A stretch of 64,000 nt of DNA from contig NZ_CP059734.1 of NCBI RefSeq assembly GCF_000948985.2, positions 434,001-498,000 of the forward strand, in the 5' to 3' direction. The first letter of the stretch is position 1. Each line of letters opens with the position of its first letter. This stretch comes from Thalassomonas viridans (lineage in GTDB: Bacteria > Pseudomonadota > Gammaproteobacteria > Enterobacterales > Alteromonadaceae). A program made the translations under genes and the position numbers. Under the pieces are notes generated by a model. The model had not been told where the DNA came from, did not search any database, and worked only from the letters and a program-made list of their open reading frames with translations. Shown piece after piece: positions 38,894 through 46,795 of this stretch.

Positions 38894-39291
38894 GCTTGTG
38901 CCTGTTATTGGCGGGATATTTCGGGTCGGGTAAGAACTTCTTGATAATAGTTTAATAATATCAACATCTTATTTTTTTTGTTTTTTATGGCTGCCGTCAT
39001 TGGCTATGCTTTGAACCCGGGGCCGGAGAGAGCCGCCGGTGATATTTGTTTTTGATAAGCTGCCGTATGGGTTAACCGGGGACTGTGCCATTTCCCATTG
39101 GCGGAAGGTTAGCTATTTTTAAACTGAGCAAAGATTAACCTATCGGAGGAATTGATTTAAATTTAATTATAATTAGTTGTTTTTTTTTCAGAAATCGATA
39201 TAGTGATTTCGCTTTCTTGGACCTGCAGACGTTCTGTCTGTAGGTAAGAAGTGATCTAATTTTTTACATGTCAAAGAAGGAGCATTTTATT
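38894..39291. other. Promoter and leader region of the small double-glycine peptide gene
   Basis: No ORF seen. The AT-rich end contains a perfect TATAAT at 39168-39173 (no matching -35 at normal spacing), a T-run near 39179-39188 and the leader hairpin at 39222-39244. The order is consistent with a promoter and a structured 5' leader of roughly 100 nt. Confidence 0.4.
39222..39244 (+). promoter_or_regulatory. Hairpin in the 5' leader of the small peptide gene
   Basis: CCTGCAGAC (39222-39230) pairs with GTCTGTAGG (39236-39244), 9 bp including one G-U pair, with a 5-nt loop. It lies about 48 nt before the start codon and is not followed by a T-run. It may stabilise the transcript. Confidence 0.4.
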
Positions 39292-39438
39292 ATGCAAGAC
39301 AAAAAAACTGAATTAAACGAAACTCAATTACAAGCCGTTGCCGGTGGTAAAGGTGAAATCTCAACTGATCTGTTAAAGCAGTACGAAGAGATGAATGTTA
39401 CAGCTGGTGACACTAAAGACTCTCAAGCTCTTTATTAA
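39292..39438 (+). CDS. Small peptide with double-glycine leader (48 aa)
   Basis: Too short to appear in most gene calls. AAGGAG at 39277-39282 lies 9 nt before the ATG, a strong ribosome site. The N-terminus TELNETQLQAVAGG fits the double-glycine leader pattern (spaced hydrophobic residues, then Val-x-Gly-Gly) recognised by C39 peptidase-containing ABC exporters; cleavage after Gly19 would release a 29-residue acidic peptide running from KGEIST to DSQALY. It has no Cys, so it is not a lanthipeptide or disulphide bacteriocin; a signal peptide, an unmodified bacteriocin or a RiPP precursor are all possible. No C39 transporter or modification enzyme is in the window. Two hairpins follow at once, supporting an independent transcript. 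Confidence 0.75.
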   Translation: MQDKKTELNETQLQAVAGGKGEISTDLLKQYEEMNVTAGDTKDSQALY

Positions 39439-39443
39439 TAGGG

Positions 39444-39491
39444 CATAAGCAAGCGCTTATGATCTGATAAAAGGCTCTTTGGGGCCTTTTT
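39444..39491 (+). terminator. Tandem hairpins ending the small peptide transcript
   Basis: First hairpin CATAAGC/GCTTATG (39444-39450 with 39455-39461, loop AAGC). Second hairpin AAAAGGC/GCCTTTT (39469-39475 with 39484-39490) merging into a T-run, a standard intrinsic terminator. The first may protect the 3' end or aid termination. Confidence 0.75.
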
Positions 39492-40304
39492 ATCGTTATG
39501 AGGAACGATTCTTGTTTTGCGAACAGAACTTTTCTCCGGACAAAATAAAAGCTCTCATGCATGAGATCTTTTACCGACCTTATTTCCTGCCATTATCCTG
39601 CCCGTTCTCACTGCTTGTTATTCCCGCCTCCAGTGGAAGCATAACCGGCAAAGGTGAAATAAAGATCATTCCGTAGAACCCCGCTCAGTTTACCGGGGCA
39701 TTAAAGCTTGCAGGCAAAAGCACGCTGTTGTTGATACCGGCCACAGTCGAGGGGTATAACTAACCCGGGTTCAGGTTAATTATGCCGCTAAGAAAAAACG
39801 GTTAAATAGTGAATCAATATGTAAATGTATTAGTTTATTTAATGGTTTGCAAAATGACAATTAAGTTAACGTGGAATATGTTTTAAATCATTTAAAATTA
39901 ATCGCTTAAGCTTGTTTTTGTCGTTTGGAAATAAAAAGCAGCGTCTAATCTTACTCATGAATTTTTCGTGCTGGCGGGTGATAAACACCGGATAACAAAT
40001 TTTGTGCTCAGTGTGGCCCCTTGTCCTTGGCAGCCAGGTCTTTGTCTTAACAATAACCGGTTAGTTTGTGAAATTCTCCGGGAACTTTTTATCTTAGCTG
40101 TATGATTTATATTAAATTTTTTCAGTTCGATAAGAGCAGGAATAACTGAGAAGTAACTGTTATGTAAAATAGGGGTTACAGCTTTGATTTTTTTTATGCT
40201 ACCATCCTTGTGGCTATGCGAGCGTGAAGCCATATAATTAAAAATTGAAGTGCGTTCGTAACAATGGAAATAATAAATTAAATAAAAATAGGTTGTATTA
40301 ATTT
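39492..40304. other. Long AT-rich non-coding region
   Basis: About 810 bp with no supported gene; short ORFs here lack ribosome sites and family features. It contains one copy of the palindrome TCTCATGCATGAGA at 39553-39566 and presumably the promoter of the 81-aa gene. An unannotated small RNA cannot be excluded. Confidence 0.5.
39553..39566. promoter_or_regulatory. Palindrome TCTCATGCATGAGA, copy 1
   Basis: Perfect 14-bp inverted repeat in non-coding DNA. The identical 14 bp recur at 41126-41139, within a longer perfect 18-bp palindrome upstream of locus B. Two identical palindromes in neighbouring intergenic regions suggest an operator for a dimeric regulator not encoded here. Confidence 0.45.
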
Positions 40305-40550
40305 ATGTATAACAAGGTAAGTGGAGTTGAGGGATTACATGGACTAAATGGAATTGATGGTATTAATGGTCTGGATGCCAACAATGGAATAGAACTCATT
40401 AAGTGGGCTTTTGAAAAAGGATATCGCCTGGGAATTTCTGATGAAAAAGAAGGAGTGCATATTTGTTTTAAGGAAGTCCAAAAGTCCTTTTTAGAGGAAT
40501 TGGCTGAAGTTAATGTTCAACCCTGTTCGACAAATTATGCAAGTACATAA
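40305..40550 (+). CDS. Hypothetical small protein (81 aa) with Gly-Asn/Asp repeats
   Basis: Not recognised. The N-terminal third is a short repeat of Gly-x-Asn/Asp-Gly-Ile/Leu units (GLNGIDGINGLDANNGIE). The rest is a mixed helix-like acidic segment with two Cys (ICFKEV and QPCST). No signal peptide or membrane segment. The ribosome site is weak: only AGG about 14 nt before the ATG. A good intrinsic terminator follows 17 bp after the stop, which supports a transcribed gene. It lies alone between the peptide gene and locus B. It is not MbtH-like. Start position uncertain. Confidence 0.5.
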   Translation: MYNKVSGVEGLHGLNGIDGINGLDANNGIELIKWAFEKGYRLGISDEKEGVHICFKEVQKSFLEELAEVNVQPCSTNYAST

Positions 40551-40566
40551 ATTGTATTAATATTTT

Positions 40567-40618
40567 AATCTGTGTTAGTTCGATATCAGTCCTGGCGAAA
40601 TAACACAGATTATTTTTT
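40567..40618 (+). terminator. Intrinsic terminator after the 81-aa gene
   Basis: Perfect 11-bp stem AATCTGTGTTA/TAACACAGATT (40567-40577 with 40601-40611), a 23-nt loop, then a T-run at 40613-40618. Classic intrinsic terminator apart from the long loop. Confidence 0.75.
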
Positions 40619-41497
40619 ACTTTCTCTTCGTATTCCGGAAAAAAATAGTAGCCTAAGCCACCGGAGCCGTGATGTCGGGGGAACCTCAGTAGTTTTACTA
40701 TCAGTACATATCAGCAGTAATATAACAGGCATTTATTTTTAACGGCTTCGTCTGACTTTGACGCCGGTCTGGCCCAGCTTTATGCCCGTTTTTATGTTAC
40801 AGGGGAAAGCTATGCAGGCAGCATCTTATGTCAGCTGCGGTAATTGCCGCCCCGGGTGTTTGTGGCGATAGCCGGGAATATCCCCTGTTATGCCCGTTGC
40901 CGGCCAGAACGATAGCCGGCTATCAGGGGGAAAACCGCATGTGAGGCTGTGTTGAAGAGCCGGATCGCTTGACAGAAAGTATAAACCGATCCGGGCAGCA
41001 TGGGGGCGGGGCTTCTGGTCGTATGCCTTTTTCTGCCTGTTTCGGGGGAAAAATAATTTTTGGCGGTTAGCGGTTGCTTTGTATGCCGGTATCAGCAATA
41101 CTCTGCGGTATTCGTCCTTGTTATGTCTCATGCATGAGACAGTAGCTGCCGGTTTCTCCCTGCCTGATAAAGAAAAAAGGGTCTGATATGGCCGGCCCAG
41201 GTTAATCCGTTATTTACCCGGGATATTGTGTCCATGTTTGCCGGAGAAGCGGCAAAGTAAAGGCATAAGCTTTTGTCTCTGGCCCGGGAGTAGCTGTTTG
41301 AGCCCGGAAAAAAACCGTGTTCTGGATGCCGGAAACGGGGAAGTTGTGAAGCACAGATTCAGTAACCGGGTAGCGTCTGCGCTGCCGATGAGATAACGAG
41401 CTGACGATAAACTGAAAAGATATCATTTCCCGGTATTGTCCTGGAAGCTAACATCTGATTTATCCATAAAGATCATGAAAGAGTCTATAAAAATATC
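40619..41497. other. Non-coding region upstream of locus B
   Basis: About 880 bp without a credible gene. It carries the 18-bp palindrome at 41124-41141 and should contain the locus B promoter. Just before the FAAL gene, ATCATGAAAGAG occurs twice. The first copy opens an 8-codon frame (41475-41501) whose TGA overlaps the FAAL ATG; neither start has a good ribosome site. Confidence 0.5.
41124..41141. promoter_or_regulatory. 18-bp perfect palindrome upstream of locus B
   Basis: TGTCTCATGCATGAGACA is a perfect inverted repeat, about 355 bp before the FAAL gene, and contains the same 14-bp core as the site at 39553. Candidate operator; the binding protein is unknown. Confidence 0.5.
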
Positions 41498-44400
41498 ATG
41501 AAAGAGCATTTTAGCCCAATTAGTCAATTTGTTCAGAAATATCATAATAGTCCCTCTTCAGATATCGCCTATATTTATATTAAGGATGACGGTGAACAGC
41601 TGTCATTGAGTTACCGGGCGCTGGACCATTATGCAAGGGCTATTGGCCAGTCTTTGAGCCGGAAAGTGGCGAAAGGTGAGCGTGTCATCTTAATGTACCG
41701 GCCGGGGCTTGAATTTATCAAAGCCTTTTTTGGCTGCTTATATGCCGGTGTGGTGGCGGTGCCTGTATATCCTCCCAATGCCAGAAAAGAACACTGGCAA
41801 CGGCTGGCCAATATCGAAGCCGATGCCAGGGCCAGCTTGTTTCTGATGGACGCCGCCAATGCCCAGCTGGCTGAAAAGTGGCTGCCAGAGCTGGCAGAGG
41901 CCAACAAGCTGATGTGCTCTTGTTCCCTGAGCGGGCAACCAGACCCGCATTGGCAGCCGGTGAATGTTGCCGCACATGATATCGCATTTTTACAATATAC
42001 TTCAGGTTCGACCGGACAGCCCAAAGGGGTGATGGTCAGCCACCAAAACTTGATTGATAATGAAGCCGTGATCAAAACTCACTTTGAGCACGGCCCGGAT
42101 ACCAAAGTGATGGGCTGGTTGCCCCAGTATCATGACATGGGGCTGATAGGCAATATATTGCAGCCTGTCTATCTGGGGGTCACCGCCGTGCTGATGTCGC
42201 CGGCGGCTTTTTTGCAAAACCCCTATCGCTGGCTTAAGGCGGTCTCCGAGCATAAAATTACCACCAGCGGCGGTCCCAACTTTGCCTATGAACTGTGCGC
42301 CGAGCGTATCAGCGACGAGCAAAAACAAACTCTTGACCTGTCGAGCTGGAAAGTGGCCTTTAACGGCGCCGAACAAATTAATCCGGATACCCTGGAACGG
42401 TTTTACCAGGCCTTTAAGCAATGTGGCTTCAGGAAAAAAGCATTTTACCCTTGTTATGGCCTGGCGGAATCAACCTTATTCGTGGCGGGCAGTGAAGTTG
42501 GGGGAGAGCCGAAAACGCTGGCAATAGACAGCGGGCAGCTCAAGCATAACCGTATTCTGCCCCTTGATGAAACCAGCCGGGGAACGGCAGCTCACATAGC
42601 CGCTTGCGGCCGTTTTGCTAACGGGCAAGGGCTGATAGTGAACCCGCAAACCCATGAGGTTTGTGCCGGCGACGAAGTCGGGGAAGTCTGGCTAAGCAGC
42701 CGCAGCGTTGCCCTGGGGTACTGGGATAATCCGCAGCAGACGCAGCAAACCTTCAGGGCCAGGCTTAGCGGCGGCAGCGAGGAATATTTACGCACCGGCG
42801 ATCTCGGGTTTGTCCACCAGGATGAACTCTATATCACGGGGCGCATCAAAGACCTGATCATTTTGCGGGGCAGAAATTACTATCCGCAGGATATAGAGCA
42901 GGTGGTTCAGCAGGAATTACCGCAGCTGCGGACCGGGCATGGCGCCTGTTTTGCCGTTGAAGTTGATGGCGAAGAGCAGGCGGTGCTTATCCAGGAAGTC
43001 GAGCGTACCGCGTTGCGTTCCATTGACCTGGAACAAACTGCCGCCCGGGTACGGGATTTGGTGCGTAAGCACTGCGACTTGAGCCTGTATCAGATTTTGT
43101 TAACCAAACCCGGACGGGTGCTGAAAACCTCCAGCGGTAAAATTCGCCGCCGGGAGTGTAAACAGTTATGGCTCGACAACGGCATAGAGTCGCTTTATTG
43201 CAGCAGCCACCAAGGGGATACACACAGGATGCCGGATGCCGGCGCCTGTGAGCCGCTGGCAATAGATGTTTCTGATAAGCAGCAGGTCAGCCGCCGTCTG
43301 GCTCAGATCCTGGCAGCACAAATGCAGTTATCCCACACGGATATCAAGGGCCGGGAAAGCATCACCTCCTACGGGCTTGACTCCCTGGGAGCAGTGCAGC
43401 TGCAGGGGAAGATAGCCGATGAGTTCGGGGTTTCCCTGCAAGTCAGCGATCTCCTGTACGGTATGACGCTTGAGCAATGCGCTGTTGAGATCATGCAGGA
43501 ACAAGCCGGGGGCGGGCATGTCCCGCCTGCGGCTGTAACCGGAAAAAACACCCTGATGTCCGCCAACCAGAAAACCTTCTGGCAATTGCAAAACCTGCAC
43601 TGGGACAGTACGGCTTATAATCTTTCGGTGCCGTTGCGGCTTGAAGAGGATATCGACCCGGCATTATTTGACCGGGCCGTCACCTGGCTGGTCCGCCGCC
43701 ATCCCGTGCTGGTTACCTGTTATCCGGAAACGGACGGGGAGCCGGTGCCGACATTACAATCGCCGGACATGGCGTTACTCGCCGTTGAAGATGCCAGTGC
43801 CTGGCAGGAGCAGGAGCTGGGGCAGGCGGTACAAAGCTTTGCCCGTTTGCCGATAGACCTGGCGCAGGGGCCGGTATTTAAAGCCCGCTTGCTGAAATTA
43901 TCCCCCGGATCCAGCCTGTTTCACCTGGTCGTGCATCATATTGCGGCAGACTTCTGGTCCCTGTTGGTCCTGATCTCTGATTTATTGGCCTGTTACCGGG
44001 CATTAAAACAGGGCAAGGAACCGGAAAGAACCTATGGTGCGGATTATCACCTGTATGCCGGCCGGCAACAGGCCTGGTTAAACGGCGCGCGCTATCACCA
44101 GGATCTGCGTTTCTGGCAAAAGCTGTTAAAGGGAAGCCTTAAACCGGTCAGCCTGATACCGCAAAAAACACGTCAGTCGAAATTTGCCTTTAAGGGAGCG
44201 GATGTCAATTTTGCGGTGGATGCATCAGATTACCGGCGCCTTAAACAGAAGCTAAAAACCTATGATCTGACTTTATACCAGTATCTGTTCAGCGTTTACC
44301 AGTTGTTGCTGCACAGATATGCGCAAGATGATAATTTTGTTATCGGCTCCCCGTTTACCGCCCGTGAAGGGGAGGCCATGGCTTCAGTGATCGGGTGTTT

Positions 44401-46795
44401 TGTGGATATGAAGCTTATCCCGTGCCGCTACCGGGCACAGCAAACTTTTGTTGAGCTGTTGCTGGACAATAAACAGCAACTGCTTGAGATCATGCGCCAC
44501 CGCCATGTTCCGACCCAGCTGATCTTGCAGCAATTCGCGGACAAGTCCGGGCGGGATCCTGCGGTATTACTGCCGAATGTGCGTTTTGCCCTGCACCGTT
44601 CGCATCTGATGGCCGGGGCGGAGGATTTTGCCCTCGGCCTCCCGGCCAGTGCCAGGGTGGCGGACATGGAGATCACCTCTTTTAGCTGTGAACCGGGTAT
44701 TGCCCATGCCGATCTGGGGCTGACCATGATAGAAAGTGGCGGCGGCCTGCAGGGGCAGTTGAATTACAACAGCGATCTGATGGATGATAAAGCGGCATGC
44801 CAGTTTATTTCGCTGTTCAAGCAGTTATTGCATCATTGTCTTGTGGATGAGCAAAGGCCGCTGGCTAAGATCCCCTTAACCTCGGAAGCCTATCAGCAGG
44901 GGCAACTGGATAACTGGCGCCACCGCCGCACCGAATACCGGGCGCCGGCCGGTATCCATCAGCTGTTTGAACAGCAGGTACAGCAATACCCGCATCATAT
45001 CGCTGTGCGCTGGCAGGATAAGTCGATGGATTACCTGACCCTCAACCAATATGCAAACCGGCTCAGCCATTACCTGATGGAAAAAGGTGTGGCCAAAGGC
45101 CAGCGTATCGGCCTGTTCTTTAACCGCAATGCCGATATGATAGCGGCGTTTTATGCGGTGCTTAAGGCCGGTGCCTGTGCGGTGTTCTTTGATCCGGCAA
45201 CCCCGGTATTAAGATGCGCCTATATGGAAAAAAATGCCGAACTGAGCCTGTTGCTGACGGATCGCCACGATACCGGCTGGAGCGGGCTGAAAGACAAGAT
45301 CCTCACGCTTGCTGATCTTGAGCTCAGTACCTGTTCTTCCGATAATCCCCGGCTGGCGGTGCAACCCGGGGACAGTGCCTACCTGCTTTATACTTCGGGT
45401 TCCACCGGAGAGCCCAAGGCCGTTGTCGGCCTGCACCGGGGCATGCTTAACCGCACCTTGTGGATGCGGGAGCACTTTGCCATCAGCCGGGAAGACAGGG
45501 TCTTGCATTGCACCCCCATGAATTATGTGCGCGCGGAAAGGGAAATTGTCTTTGCCTTATCCTCCGGCGCCACCCTGGCGCTTGCCGACAGCCAGAGTTT
45601 GAACAAAGCCGGTTCGATCCTGGCGCAAATCGAAAAATTTCAGGCGACCTATACCGCATCTTCCCCCTCCCTGCTCGGTATGATGCAGCAAAGCCACGGC
45701 GGGGAGTTTTCCCGGTTAACCTGTGTCAAACACTGGTTTATCGGCGCTGACGTGCTTAAGGCGGATCTGGTGAGTTGGATCCGGGAGCAGTTGCCGCAAT
45801 TGCAGCTGACGTATTTTTACGGTTCAACCGAAGTCTCCAGTGATGTCAGTTTCTTTACCGTGCCCTATGACTACAGGCCCGATAATGCGGTGCTGCCTGT
45901 GGGCAAGGCGCTGGCGAACACCAGTTTATATCTGCTCGATGACAACATGATGCCGGTAGCCGATGGCCTGGTGGGGGAACTTTATATCGGCGGCGATAAT
46001 CTCTCGGGCGGCTATTTCAACGCCCGGGAGCTGACCGCGGAGAAATTTATCCGGGTCACGCACCTGCACCGGGAAAGCACTGACCTCTATCGCACCGGCG
46101 ATCTGGCCCGTTATCTTCCCTGCGGTAACCTGTCCATAGTCGGCCGCCGGGACAGCCAGGTAAGCATTTTAGGCAACCGCATTGAGCTGGCGGAAATAGA
46201 ACTTTGCATCAAATCGCTCGATACTGTCAGCCAGGTGGTGGTGCACCCCCATAGCAAGGCAAACGGCGATAAAGTTCTGGTGGCTTATGTGGTGTCTGCC
46301 CGGGGGGATATCGACCTGGACATTAAAGCGCAGTTAAAACTTTACCTGCCCGCTTATATGCACCCGTCGTTTATCGTGCCCCTGGAGGAGATCCCCCTGA
46401 CGCCGTTGGGCAAGATAGATCGCAGCCGGTTGCCGTCCGTCAGTTCACTCAATGACCTGGTGCGTCATGTGACGGCCCCCAAAGGCCAGCTTGAATCCCG
46501 CCTGGTGGCCGTCTGGGCCGGGGTGATGGGGGTTTCGCCGTCCGCGGTGGACATCCATGACAGCTTTTTTGAGCTGGGGGGAAATTCGGCGCTGGTGAAC
46601 AGCTTTTATGCCGGGATTAAACAGGCTTTACCCGGGCATCCCCTGAAGATCACCGATGTTTATAAACATTCGAATATTAAAGCCCTGGCCGCCTTTTTAG
46701 CCGGGCGGGAAAAAGCGGCTGGCGATGCGGCTGTTAAGTCGGATCGCGGTACCAGGCGGCGTCAGGCGCAAAGAAGAGCAATAAGGTCAAGGTAA
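41498..46795 (+). CDS. Hybrid starter protein, 1765 aa: FAAL-ACP-C-A-PCP
   Basis: Starts locus B. The fatty acyl-AMP ligase (41498-43200) shows AVPVYPPNA, YTSGSTGQPKG and WLPQYHDMGLIG, and activates a fatty acid onto the ACP (43280-43500, SYGLDSLGAVQ). The C domain (43550-44870) has HHIAADFW, so the usual Gly after the motif Asp is Phe. The A domain (44940-46440) is atypical: a4 reads NYVRAEREI, so the amino-group-binding Asp235 is Val, with Arg at 236 and 239. Code by eye V-R-R-A-I-A-F-S-D; Val235 and Asp331 recall beta-alanine-type A domains (V-D-W-V-I-S-L-A-D), so a beta-amino or otherwise unusual acid is likely. a8 is RRDSQVSILGNRIEL rather than KIRGFRIEL. PCP 46480-46730 (FFELGGNSALV). 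The next gene starts directly after the stop. Confidence 0.95.
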   Translation: MKEHFSPISQFVQKYHNSPSSDIAYIYIKDDGEQLSLSYRALDHYARAIGQSLSRKVAKGERVILMYRPGLEFIKAFFGCLYAGVVAVPVYPPNARKEHWQRLANIEADARASLFLMDAANAQLAEKWLPELAEANKLMCSCSLSGQPDPHWQPVNVAAHDIAFLQYTSGSTGQPKGVMVSHQNLIDNEAVIKTHFEHGPDTKVMGWLPQYHDMGLIGNILQPVYLGVTAVLMSPAAFLQNPYRWLKAVSEHKITTSGGPNFAYELCAERISDEQKQTLDLSSWKVAFNGAEQINPDTLERFYQAFKQCGFRKKAFYPCYGLAESTLFVAGSEVGGEPKTLAIDSGQLKHNRILPLDETSRGTAAHIAACGRFANGQGLIVNPQTHEVCAGDEVGEVWLSSRSVALGYWDNPQQTQQTFRARLSGGSEEYLRTGDLGFVHQDELYITGRIKDLIILRGRNYYPQDIEQVVQQELPQLRTGHGACFAVEVDGEEQAVLIQEVERTALRSIDLEQTAARVRDLVRKHCDLSLYQILLTKPGRVLKTSSGKIRRRECKQLWLDNGIESLYCSSHQGDTHRMPDAGACEPLAIDVSDKQQVSRRLAQILAAQMQLSHTDIKGRESITSYGLDSLGAVQLQGKIADEFGVSLQVSDLLYGMTLEQCAVEIMQEQAGGGHVPPAAVTGKNTLMSANQKTFWQLQNLHWDSTAYNLSVPLRLEEDIDPALFDRAVTWLVRRHPVLVTCYPETDGEPVPTLQSPDMALLAVEDASAWQEQELGQAVQSFARLPIDLAQGPVFKARLLKLSPGSSLFHLVVHHIAADFWSLLVLISDLLACYRALKQGKEPERTYGADYHLYAGRQQAWLNGARYHQDLRFWQKLLKGSLKPVSLIPQKTRQSKFAFKGADVNFAVDASDYRRLKQKLKTYDLTLYQYLFSVYQLLLHRYAQDDNFVIGSPFTAREGEAMASVIGCFVDMKLIPCRYRAQQTFVELLLDNKQQLLEIMRHRHVPTQLILQQFADKSGRDPAVLLPNVRFALHRSHLMAGAEDFALGLPASARVADMEITSFSCEPGIAHADLGLTMIESGGGLQGQLNYNSDLMDDKAACQFISLFKQLLHHCLVDEQRPLAKIPLTSEAYQQGQLDNWRHRRTEYRAPAGIHQLFEQQVQQYPHHIAVRWQDKSMDYLTLNQYANRLSHYLMEKGVAKGQRIGLFFNRNADMIAAFYAVLKAGACAVFFDPATPVLRCAYMEKNAELSLLLTDRHDTGWSGLKDKILTLADLELSTCSSDNPRLAVQPGDSAYLLYTSGSTGEPKAVVGLHRGMLNRTLWMREHFAISREDRVLHCTPMNYVRAEREIVFALSSGATLALADSQSLNKAGSILAQIEKFQATYTASSPSLLGMMQQSHGGEFSRLTCVKHWFIGADVLKADLVSWIREQLPQLQLTYFYGSTEVSSDVSFFTVPYDYRPDNAVLPVGKALANTSLYLLDDNMMPVADGLVGELYIGGDNLSGGYFNARELTAEKFIRVTHLHRESTDLYRTGDLARYLPCGNLSIVGRRDSQVSILGNRIELAEIELCIKSLDTVSQVVVHPHSKANGDKVLVAYVVSARGDIDLDIKAQLKLYLPAYMHPSFIVPLEEIPLTPLGKIDRSRLPSVSSLNDLVRHVTAPKGQLESRLVAVWAGVMGVSPSAVDIHDSFFELGGNSALVNSFYAGIKQALPGHPLKITDVYKHSNIKALAAFLAGREKAAGDAAVKSDRGTRRRQAQRRAIRSR

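Noticed and set aside
39479..39676. 65-aa plus-strand frame after the small peptide gene
   Set aside because: It begins inside the terminator hairpin, has no ribosome site and no recognisable features.
39955..40233. 92-aa minus-strand frame in the AT-rich gap
   Set aside because: Basic low-complexity composition, no ribosome site, no family resemblance.
40826..41426. Minus-strand frames of 70-101 aa upstream of locus B
   Set aside because: No ribosome sites, no motifs, and codon composition unlike the real genes around them.
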